Assembly (NCBI GenBank): GCA_900547835.1
Contig: URIJ01000153.1
Coordinates: 1-5,114 of the forward strand
Direction of reading: 5' to 3'
Origin: an uncultured Collinsella sp.
GTDB taxonomy: Bacteria > Actinomycetota > Coriobacteriia > Coriobacteriales > Coriobacteriaceae
Length of the DNA: 5,114 nt
The position numbers and the translations under genes are program-made. The notes under the pieces are model-generated. The model ran no database searches. It saw nothing but the letters and a program-made list of their open reading frames with translations, and was not told the DNA's origin. This document shows positions 1 through 5,107 of the stretch, piece by piece (positions within the stretch are counted from its first letter, which is position 1; the number at the start of each line of letters is the position of its first letter).

Positions 1-116
1 ACCTGGACGAAGCCGCCCAGCTCCAGGACATCTCGCACATGCCCGCCCGCGTCAAGTGCGCCGAGCTCGCCTGGCGCACCCTCGACGGCATGCTCGAGGG
101 GCAAAATAATCAGTAG
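1..116 (+). CDS. sufU: SufU Fe-S cluster scaffold, C-terminal end (partial)
   Basis: Only the last 37 codons are present; the reading frame starts at base 3 and ends with TAG at 114-116. The tail contains DISHMPARVKCAELAWRTL, which matches the C-terminal signature of SufU (pattern P-x-R-x-K-C-A-x-L-A-W-x-T-L). The Cys (codon 57-59) corresponds to the third conserved Cys of SufU, which with two earlier Cys residues forms the Zn/Fe-S site. SufU is the cytoplasmic IscU-fold protein that accepts sulfur from the cysteine desulfurase SufS in Gram-positive and actinobacterial SUF systems. It usually ends a sufBCD-S-U operon, and the strong terminator about 30 nt downstream fits that end position. 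The rest of the gene and any upstream suf genes lie outside the window, so operon membership is inferred. A generic NifU-family label is the only realistic alternative. Confidence 0.87.
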   Translation, partial: LDEAAQLQDISHMPARVKCAELAWRTLDGMLEGQNNQ

Positions 117-144
117 TATTTATCCCAAATCTTAAGAATTTCGT

Positions 145-187
145 TGGCCGAATCGCTTGACTAAGAGCGGTTCGGCCATTTTCTTTT
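145..187 (+). terminator. Intrinsic terminator after sufU
   Basis: The left arm TGGCCGAATCGCT (145-157) pairs with AGCGGTTCGGCCA (166-178): 13 base pairs including one T-G wobble, with an 8-nt loop TGACTAAG. The T-rich run TTTTCTTTT (179-187) follows immediately. This is a textbook rho-independent terminator for the plus-strand gene ending at 116. Read on the minus strand, the same stem lies just past the transposase stop but is followed by ACGAAATTCTT, a poor U-tract, so it would stop transcription from that side only weakly. Confidence 0.93.
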
Positions 188-193
188 CTGCCT

Positions 194-1003
194 TTATTTC
201 GATCCCTCGACCTGCGCGTCCACCTGAGCATAAGCGCGCACGATACGAGAGACGGTACTTTTGCCAATCCCGGTATACCGCTCAATCTGGCGCACCGTAA
301 AACCGGCATCGTGCAATCCAAGAATAACGGTATCGCGCTGCGCAGGCGGTGCGTCTTTAACCCCATGGAGCGGAGCCCCGAGGCTTTTCGCCAACTTGTC
401 GGCAAAGGCGTGGCGTTCCCACTCTGTCTCTTTCATATCGCACAGCGCCGGCTCGCTACCGTCGGGCGTCGAAAGCGAATAGGCAATAAAGCCCTCGGCA
501 GAACCAAAAAGCTCAAGCACGCAAGAAGGATCAGAAAATCCCCTCGCGACATCGGCCGCGTCACCGTCGTAAGCGCGCAAATGCTCGGCAAAGCTGCTCC
601 AGGGATAACGCTCGATTAAGCTGATGCCCGCCTCCTGCGGATCGGCGTGTACGGAGCGAATAGCCTCCATCACCTGCCAGTCGGTATCGAGCGAGCGCCG
701 GTCAAAACGGTTCTGGAACAGATGGCCCGTGCGCCCCGTGTGTTTATTGAACCGCCGCGCGTACGTCAAGAGCAGCCGGTGCATCGCAGCGCTCATCCTG
801 TCCTCGTAATCTGCAAGCACCAGATGCACGTGATTGCCCATAAGGCACCAGGCGATAACCGTCACGCCCGCCTCGCGGCAGCACTCGCGCATCAGCTCCA
901 AAAACTCCCACCGGTCTTCATCGCCCTCAAAGATGAGCTGCTTGCCCGCACCGCGAGCACAGACATGGTAAAAGCCGGTAACCGTTCTCCAAACGCGCTG
1001 CAT
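194..1003 (-). CDS. Y1/HUH transposase, RAYT-like, with C-terminal HTH; catalytic Tyr apparently lost
   Basis: This 269-residue protein has the order of a REP-associated tyrosine transposase (Y1_Tnp, IS200-like fold). The N-terminal strand is GFYHVCARGAGKQLIF (10-25). The metal-binding HUH motif is MGNHVHLVL (H58, H60), followed by YARRFNKHTGRTGHLFQNRF (81-100) and the family's PWSSF (134-138). Known relatives carry the catalytic Tyr in R-Y-I-H-x-N-P; here the same place reads RSVHADP with Ser117 (codon TCC, complement of 653-655). Residues about 220-260 form a helix-turn-helix (GFTVRQIERYTGIGKSTVSRIV) that could bind DNA. The start at 1003 is chosen because GAAGGGAG lies 6 nt upstream; the frame stays open back to 1216, but that extension is not protein-like. 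No TnpB gene or clear IS ends are seen. It may be a domesticated or dead RAYT acting as a DNA-binding protein. Family is confident; loss of activity is inference. Confidence 0.85.
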   Translation of the reverse strand: MQRVWRTVTGFYHVCARGAGKQLIFEGDEDRWEFLELMRECCREAGVTVIAWCLMGNHVHLVLADYEDRMSAAMHRLLLTYARRFNKHTGRTGHLFQNRFDRRSLDTDWQVMEAIRSVHADPQEAGISLIERYPWSSFAEHLRAYDGDAADVARGFSDPSCVLELFGSAEGFIAYSLSTPDGSEPALCDMKETEWERHAFADKLAKSLGAPLHGVKDAPPAQRDTVILGLHDAGFTVRQIERYTGIGKSTVSRIVRAYAQVDAQVEGSK

Positions 1004-1018
1004 GGCGCTCCCTTCGCC
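1004..1018 (-). promoter_or_regulatory. Shine-Dalgarno of the transposase in a small hairpin loop
   Basis: On the transposase mRNA the bases just before ATG read GGCG-AAGGGAG-CGCC. The 4-bp GC stem (1015-1018 with 1004-1007) puts the whole Shine-Dalgarno in a 7-nt loop, and the stem abuts the start codon. The SD fixes the start at 1003. A stem touching AUG could lower translation, as is known for IS200-type transposases, whose start regions are often structured. The stem is short and could be fortuitous. Confidence 0.4.
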
Positions 1019-1307
1019 GGGATCTGCTTGCCATCCAATACAGCACGATTGAAGCGTGCCATCAAAACATTCACGCAAAACAATACACTCGCGCGGCCAA
1101 AGGCAGTAAACGGGCGGCGAACGGCACCGTTGCAACAGGTCAACCCCTGCAACGCTTACAAGAGCTGACCAAAAGCTTGCCCAAGACGAACCCCCTCTAC
1201 GGAAATTCGCGACCACAGAACATATAGTTAAACCGTTTCAATTAAAACTTCCGGACTTCTCGCTACGAAAACTGAGCCGTTCGCCGAATATTCCGTGCAT
1301 TTCGCGG

Positions 1308-1313
1308 TATTAT
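1308..1313 (+). promoter_or_regulatory. Possible -10 box for the NifU-like/GGGtGRT operon
   Basis: TATTAT (1308-1313) matches the TATAAT consensus at 5 of 6 positions and sits in a locally AT-rich patch. Transcription from here would give a leader of roughly 85-90 nt. The bases 16-18 nt upstream (CCGAAT, CGAATA, GAATAT) do not resemble TTGACA. Either an activator is needed or the call is wrong. An 8-bp palindrome GAATATTC (1286-1293) lies where the -35 box would be. Confidence 0.3.
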
Positions 1314-1331
1314 AGGGGCTGCATGTCATGT

Positions 1332-1350
1332 CCCTTTCGAAGGGTCGCCC
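1332..1350 (+). promoter_or_regulatory. Leader hairpins before the NifU-like gene
   Basis: CCCTT-TCG-AAGGG (1332-1344) forms a perfect 5-bp hairpin. The same GGG (1342-1344) could instead pair with CCC (1348-1350) across TCG, so the two folds exclude each other. They lie 57-75 nt before the start codon, in the presumed leader. No known riboswitch class is recognised, and the structures are short enough to be chance in GC-rich DNA. Confidence 0.25.
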
Positions 1351-1406
1351 GGCAATCGCCAGCCACGGCCCCCAGACGGGACGCCAACACGATAGAGAGG
1401 AGAGGC

Positions 1407-2141
1407 ATGCAGTACTCACAGGAAGTGGAGAACATGTGCCCCGTTGCCAAGGGTGCATACCACGGCCCCGCACCCATCCCCGAGGAGGGCAAGTGGGTCC
1501 AGGCTAAGGAGATTTCCGACATCTCCGGTCTTACGCACGGTGTGGGTTGGTGCGCACCTCAGCAGGGCGCCTGCAAGCTCACGCTGAACGTCAAGGACGG
1601 CATCATCGAGGAGGCCCTCGTTGAGACCATCGGCTGCTCGGGTATGACCCACTCTGCCGCCATGGCTTCCGAGATCCTTCCCGGTAAGACCATCCTCGAG
1701 GCCCTCAACACCGACCTCGTCTGCGACGCCATCAACGTTGCTATGCGCGAGATCTTCCTGCAGATCGTTTACGGCCGCAGCCAGACCGCGTTCTCCGAGG
1801 GCGGCCTGCCCGTGGGCGCCTCCCTCGACGACCTCGGCAAGGGCCTTCGCTCTCAGGTCGGCACCATGTTCGGCACCAAGGCCAAGGGCGCTCGTTACCT
1901 CGAGCTCGCTCAGGGCTACGTCACCCGCATGGCTCTCAACGACAAGAACGAGATCATCGCATTCGAGTTCCTGAACCTCGGCAAGTTCACCGACGCCGTC
2001 AAGGCCGGCAAGACCCCCGAGGAGGCCATCGCTGGCGCTATGGGCCACTATGGTCAGTGGGAGAACGCTGCCAAGTACATCGACCCGCGCACCGACGAGG
2101 AGACTCACTCCGTCGCCAGCGTGTTCCCGGTTCACGAGTAG
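1407..2141 (+). CDS. NifU/IscU-like Fe-S scaffold homologue paired with GGGtGRT protein
   Basis: This 244-residue cytoplasmic protein resembles the 'iron-sulfur cluster assembly scaffold' proteins found next to GGGtGRT genes in anaerobes. The NifU_N-like part spans about 35-120: GLTHGVGWCAPQQGACKLTL (41-60), GIIEEALVETIGCSGMTHSA (65-84), PGKTILEAL (92-100) and DLVCDAI (103-109). Cys are at 11, 49, 56, 77 and 106. C77 aligns with the second Cys of IscU; C49, C56 and C106 are offset from the first and third. Residues 121-244 extend well beyond the usual IscU length (about 130 aa) and include a segment resembling part of the first half. The start is ATG 1407, with AGGAGAGG just upstream; the frame is open to an ATG at 1323, but that extension is basic, lacks an SD and is not family-like. 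Codon use is strongly biased, implying high expression. It forms an operon with the next gene. The fold is well supported; its client and chemistry are unknown. Confidence 0.88.
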   Translation: MQYSQEVENMCPVAKGAYHGPAPIPEEGKWVQAKEISDISGLTHGVGWCAPQQGACKLTLNVKDGIIEEALVETIGCSGMTHSAAMASEILPGKTILEALNTDLVCDAINVAMREIFLQIVYGRSQTAFSEGGLPVGASLDDLGKGLRSQVGTMFGTKAKGARYLELAQGYVTRMALNDKNEIIAFEFLNLGKFTDAVKAGKTPEEAIAGAMGHYGQWENAAKYIDPRTDEETHSVASVFPVHE

Positions 2142-2159
2142 AAAGGGAGGGAAATAACT

Positions 2160-3164
2160 ATGACTGTTACGTTCGAAGGTTACGAGCGCCGCGCTGACAA
2201 GATCAACAAGTGCCTCGCCGACAACGGCATCGCCTCCCTCGAGGAAGCTCTGCAGATCTGCACCGACAAGGGCTTCAACCCGCGTGAGATCGTCAACAAC
2301 ACCCAGTCCATCGCCTTCCAGAACGCCGAGTGGGCCTACACCCTCGGTTGCGCTCTCGCTGTCAAGCGTGGCGCCAAGTCCGCTTCTGAGGCTGCCGCCA
2401 TCATCGGCGAGGGCATCCAGGCCTTCACCGTTCCCGGCTCCGTCGCCGAGGACCGCAAGGTCGGTCTGGGCCACGGCAACCTGGGCGCTATGCTGCTCTC
2501 CGACGAAACCGAGTGCTTCGCCTTCCTGGCCGGTCACGAGTCCTTCGCTGCCGCTGAGGGTGCTATCGGCCTGGCTCTGAACGCCAACAAGGCTCGCAAG
2601 AAGCCGCTGCGCGTCATCCTCAACGGTCTGGGCAAGGACGCTGCTCAGATCATCGCCCGCATCAACGGCTTCACCTACGTGAAGACCCAGTTCGACTACT
2701 TCACGGGCGAGCTCAAGGTCGTCGAGACCATCCCCTACTCCGATGGTCCCCGCGCCGCCGTCAACTGCTACGGCGCCGACGACGTCCGCGAGGGCGTTGC
2801 CATCATGTGGCACGAGAACGTCGACATCTCGATCACCGGTAACTCCACCAACCCCACGCGCTTCCAGCACCCCGTCGCTGGCACCTACAAGAAGGAGCGC
2901 CTCGAGGCTGGCAAGAAGTACTTCTCCGTCGCTTCTGGTGGCGGCACTGGCCGTACCCTGCACCCGGACAACATGGGCGCCGGCCCTGCCTCTTACGGCA
3001 TGACCGACACCATGGGCCGTATGCACTCCGACGCCCAGTTCGCCGGTTCTTCCTCCGTGCCTGCGCACGTCGACATGATGGGTCTCATCGGCATGGGCAA
3101 CAACCCCATGGTCGGTGCCACCGTCGCCTGCGCTGTCGCCGTCGAGGAGGCCCTCAAGGCCTAA
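2160..3164 (+). CDS. GGGtGRT family protein, function unknown
   Basis: This 334-residue protein carries the family-naming motif exactly: VASGGGTGRTLHP, with GGGTGRT at 260-266, a glycine-rich loop of a type that could bind a phosphate or nucleotide (inference). Other conserved-looking blocks are VGLGHGNLGAMLLSDETECF (101-120), RVILNGLGKDAAQIIARING (151-170), NSTNPTRFQHPVAGTYKKER (228-247) and the C-terminal GMGNNPMVGATVACAVAVEE (311-330). Cys are at 18, 34, 64, 119, 203 and 324. No signal peptide or membrane segment is seen, so it is probably cytosolic. The full length matches the family (about 330 aa). ATG 2160 is preceded by AAAGGGAGG with a 9-nt spacer and lies 18 nt after the scaffold gene, so the two are co-transcribed and probably work together, perhaps with the scaffold supplying a cluster. 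All its Lys codons are AAG, indicating high expression. No reaction is known to me for this family. Confidence 0.92.
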   Translation: MTVTFEGYERRADKINKCLADNGIASLEEALQICTDKGFNPREIVNNTQSIAFQNAEWAYTLGCALAVKRGAKSASEAAAIIGEGIQAFTVPGSVAEDRKVGLGHGNLGAMLLSDETECFAFLAGHESFAAAEGAIGLALNANKARKKPLRVILNGLGKDAAQIIARINGFTYVKTQFDYFTGELKVVETIPYSDGPRAAVNCYGADDVREGVAIMWHENVDISITGNSTNPTRFQHPVAGTYKKERLEAGKKYFSVASGGGTGRTLHPDNMGAGPASYGMTDTMGRMHSDAQFAGSSSVPAHVDMMGLIGMGNNPMVGATVACAVAVEEALKA

Positions 3165-3199
3165 TCGCGCCCGCGCGATGCTCATATAGTTGAGCTTTG

Positions 3200-3236
3200 G
3201 AGCCGCTACCTTTCGAGGTAGCGGCTCTTTTTGTTT
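3200..3236 (+). terminator. Intrinsic terminator closing the GGGtGRT operon
   Basis: GAGCCGCTACCT (3200-3211) pairs perfectly with AGGTAGCGGCTC (3216-3227): 12 base pairs closing a TTCG tetraloop (3212-3215), followed by TTTTTGTTT (3228-3236). It lies 35 nt after the GGGtGRT stop codon. The following flavoprotein gene therefore probably has its own promoter. Confidence 0.95.
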
Positions 3237-3301
3237 GCGCTGGCGCAGGGTATCTAATGCCGATATATCAGCTGGGGCGAAATACGAGATGTGAAGAGAT
3301 G

Positions 3302-3324
3302 GAGCGTCAGAGCGTCCATGACGC
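3302..3324 (+). repeat. Tandem GAGCGTC repeat plus inverted copy upstream of the flavoprotein
   Basis: GAGCGTC occurs at 3302-3308 and again at 3310-3316, spaced by one base. An inverted GACGC follows at 3320-3324, so either GCGTC copy can pair with it (the nearer pair leaves a 3-nt CAT loop). It lies about 100 nt before the flavoprotein start, in the 184-bp gap after the terminator. It could be an operator or a switching hairpin in the leader. The repeats are short, and chance is possible. Confidence 0.35.
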
Positions 3325-3420
3325 CCACCTGCCATATTTGCCCTTTACCGATTTGACGGGTCTTTGCGGCCCCATTGCCGATCACCCGTGCGACAATGCG
3401 CCGGACGAGAAAGGAATCCG

Positions 3421-4947
3421 ATGGAATCGACTGATGTACTGGTAATTGGATCTGGCATTGCGGGCCTTTGTGCCGCCATCGAAGCGGCACGCACGGGTGC
3501 AACCGTCACTGTGGCAAGCGCCGGCAAGACCATGAGTGGATCGAGCTTCTTCCCTGGAACCTGGGGCCTAGGGCTTATCGGACCCGTTAACGAAGACGAC
3601 GAGCAGGACCTCATCGACACCATCCAGACCGTCGGCGGCGGTGTCACCGACCCCGAACTCGTCCAAACGTTCGTCCACGGCATTCCCCAAGCGATTGACT
3701 GGCTCGAGCAAGACCTGGGCGTTGAGCTCCAGCGTCCGCAAAGCGCCAAGAGTGCTCAACAAAAGCAATTTATCCCCTGCTTTGACCACAAGACGCGCAT
3801 GTGGCGCGGCCTCACCCGCAAGCCCCTTGAGGACGCTCTGACGACCTGGATCGAGTCGCTCGGCATTCGTCTGCTCCCCCGCCATGAGCTTATCGACCTT
3901 GTTGAGGACACGAACGGCAGAATAACCGGAACCGTACTCTACGACCTTACCGAAAATCGAATCGTGCCCTTTGCTGCCAAGGCCACGATCATCGCAGCCG
4001 GTGGCACAGGCGGCCTGTTCGAGCGCAGCCTTACGTCGGCTGATGTGCTCAGCTCCTCGCAGGCCATCGCACTGGCGCACGGCGCAACACTTACTAATAT
4101 AGAGTTCATGCAGATGATGCCCGGCTTCATCGAGCCCAGGCGTAACTTGGTCTTCAACGAGAAAACCTGGCGCTACGTGCATGTAGACCAGCCGGTAGAT
4201 ATTGCCGACGACAAGCTGAACGACCTGCTCGAGCAGCGCTCTGGATATGGTCCCTTCACGTCACGCTTGGCCTCCCGCGCTATCGATCTCGTCATCGATC
4301 AGGCAGGTGTCGAAGGCCTGGCACTCCACTACGACTTCCCCCGCGAGGATGTCCCAGAGTTTGTGCAGACCTTTGCCACCTGGCTGCAAGACGAGCACGG
4401 CATCGCCCCGACTGACGAGATGCGCGTTGCGATGTATGCCCACGCCGCTAACGGCGGCATCAAGATCGATAAGACCGCGCACACGGGCGTTGAGGGCCTC
4501 TACGCTTGCGGCGAGGCGACAGGCGGCATGCACGGCGCCGACCGCATTGGTGGCTTGTCAAGCGCCAACGGCATCGTATTCGGACGTATCGCGGGCGCAT
4601 CGGCAGCCCTCACAGCGCAGAAAGAGCCTGAGGCGGCCCTGAAGGCGGATATCACCCTCCCCCAGTACGGCATTGCCACAACAGATGCCGAACGCCTGAC
4701 ACACAGCCTTAGGCACACGATGAGCACCTTTTGCATGATCAACAGGACCGAAACAGGCCTATCCGAGGCACTACACGAGCTTGAGGGCTTGAAGACGGAG
4801 GCAACGACCTTGAGCACACAGAAAGCCCAGGACAGCGAAGTCGCAGCCCTCGCCCGCCTGCAATCGCAGATTCAACTAGCACAGGAAATGGTCAAAGCCA
4901 TGCGTAAGCGAACTGAAAGTCTCGGGTCGCACTATCGAGCGGATTAA
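3421..4947 (+). CDS. FAD-dependent oxidoreductase, fumarate reductase/aspartate oxidase superfamily
   Basis: A 508-residue soluble flavoprotein. The N-terminal dinucleotide-binding motif is VLVIGSGIAGLCAAIEAA (6-23; G10, G12, G15), with a second FAD contact at ATIIAAGGTGGLF (188-200) and the C-terminal FAD region GLYACGEATGGMHGADRIGG (359-378). A capping domain lies between, and a C-terminal helical part (about 425-508) contains the INRT segment (440-443) seen in NadB/FrdA relatives. By motif alignment R282, H341 and R375 match the active-site Arg, His and Arg of L-aspartate oxidase. The usual EFxQFHPT is EFMQMMPG, so His is Met233, and the EGGHS segment with its Glu is missing. The His used for covalent FAD in SdhA/FrdA is also absent. 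There is no signal peptide or haem domain, unlike secreted Coriobacteriia flavocytochromes. Start ATG 3421 has AAGGA 5 nt upstream; the frame is open to 3364. Codon use is looser than in the preceding operon. The substrate is unknown; NadB is possible but not supported. Confidence 0.85.
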   Translation: MESTDVLVIGSGIAGLCAAIEAARTGATVTVASAGKTMSGSSFFPGTWGLGLIGPVNEDDEQDLIDTIQTVGGGVTDPELVQTFVHGIPQAIDWLEQDLGVELQRPQSAKSAQQKQFIPCFDHKTRMWRGLTRKPLEDALTTWIESLGIRLLPRHELIDLVEDTNGRITGTVLYDLTENRIVPFAAKATIIAAGGTGGLFERSLTSADVLSSSQAIALAHGATLTNIEFMQMMPGFIEPRRNLVFNEKTWRYVHVDQPVDIADDKLNDLLEQRSGYGPFTSRLASRAIDLVIDQAGVEGLALHYDFPREDVPEFVQTFATWLQDEHGIAPTDEMRVAMYAHAANGGIKIDKTAHTGVEGLYACGEATGGMHGADRIGGLSSANGIVFGRIAGASAALTAQKEPEAALKADITLPQYGIATTDAERLTHSLRHTMSTFCMINRTETGLSEALHELEGLKTEATTLSTQKAQDSEVAALARLQSQIQLAQEMVKAMRKRTESLGSHYRAD

Positions 4948-4989
4948 ACCGGACACCTATCTAAAGCAGAACACAACCAATCGATATCC

Positions 4990-5024
4990 ATGGGCCCCGT
5001 GAGCTCGAAGCAGCACGGGCCCAT
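4990..5024 (+). terminator. GC-rich hairpin, possible terminator after the flavoprotein
   Basis: ATGGGCCCCGTG (4990-5001) pairs with CACGGGCCCAT (5014-5024), giving 11 base pairs with one bulged C and a 12-nt loop. It lies about 40 nt past the stop codon at 4947, the usual place for a terminator. The sequence after it, TCGTGTCCGC, has no run of T, so termination may be weak, rho-assisted, or the hairpin may mainly protect the mRNA 3' end. Confidence 0.5.
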
Positions 5025-5049
5025 TCGTGTCCGCACGGCAGCGTATCCT

Positions 5050-5079
5050 TATTCTGAATACAGAGTGGGCAAAGCCCGC
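5050..5079 (+). promoter_or_regulatory. Palindrome and small hairpin upstream of the last gene
   Basis: TATTC-T-GAATA (5050-5060) is a perfect 5-bp inverted repeat around one base, and its first six bases loosely resemble a -10 box. At 5065-5079, GTGGGC-AAA-GCCCGC can form a 6-bp stem with a 3-nt loop. Both lie within 60 nt of the start codon at 5108. They could be an operator and a leader hairpin, but there is no clear -35, so promoter assignment is tentative. Confidence 0.3.
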
Positions 5080-5107
5080 ATAGACAATAGACCAGCGAGG
5101 AGGAGAT

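Larger units (their letters stand above)
1019..1406. other. Divergent intergenic region without a convincing gene
   Basis: This stretch separates the minus-strand transposase from the plus-strand NifU-like gene. Open frames cross it, but their translations are basic, Cys- and Ser-rich and resemble no family; none has a good ribosome-binding site. At 1129-1153 an inverted repeat GTTGCA...TGCAAC, with CAGG/CCTG inside, could form an imperfect hairpin. At 1221-1250 the sequence becomes AT-rich (CATATAGTTAAACC, then TTTCAATTAAAAC), unlike its surroundings, and may hold promoters for either direction, though no well-spaced -35/-10 pair was found. The 3' part holds the possible -10 box and leader described separately. 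No tRNA, CRISPR or REP array was seen. Confidence 0.6.

Noticed and set aside
647..1168. Plus-strand 173-codon frame opposite the transposase
   Set aside because: Antisense shadow of the conserved HUH domain, with no ribosome-binding site or recognisable motif.
1004..1216. N-terminal extension of the transposase to ATG at 1216
   Set aside because: The added 71 residues are not family-like, and a good Shine-Dalgarno sits just before ATG 1003, where the conserved domain begins.
194..1216. A complete IS200/IS605 insertion sequence with TnpB, or REP/CRISPR repeats
   Set aside because: No TnpB frame, no paired subterminal hairpins at plausible ends and no regularly spaced repeats were found by eye.
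1323..1406. Upstream ATG 1323 as start of the NifU-like gene
   Set aside because: The extra 28 residues are basic and unrelated to the family, without a ribosome-binding site; AGGAGAGG precedes ATG 1407.
1416..3335. A 639-codon open frame on the minus strand opposite the scaffold and GGGtGRT genes
   Set aside because: It mirrors the strongly biased codons of two well-recognised plus-strand genes; its translation is repetitive (Gly/Val/Asp/Leu-rich), matches no family I know and crosses the terminator.
3364..3420. Upstream ATG 3364 as start of the flavoprotein
   Set aside because: The extension would place 19 non-conserved residues before the FAD motif; AAGGA lies 5 nt before ATG 3421, the standard distance from the GxGxxG motif.
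3197..3445. Small plus-strand open frame of 82 codons between the terminator and the flavoprotein
   Set aside because: It begins inside the terminator hairpin, lacks an SD and overlaps the flavoprotein start; the translation has no recognisable feature.
3421..4947. Naming the flavoprotein nadB (L-aspartate oxidase)
   Set aside because: The pocket His and the EGGHS Glu are not present, and no nadA or nadC lies next to it within the window.
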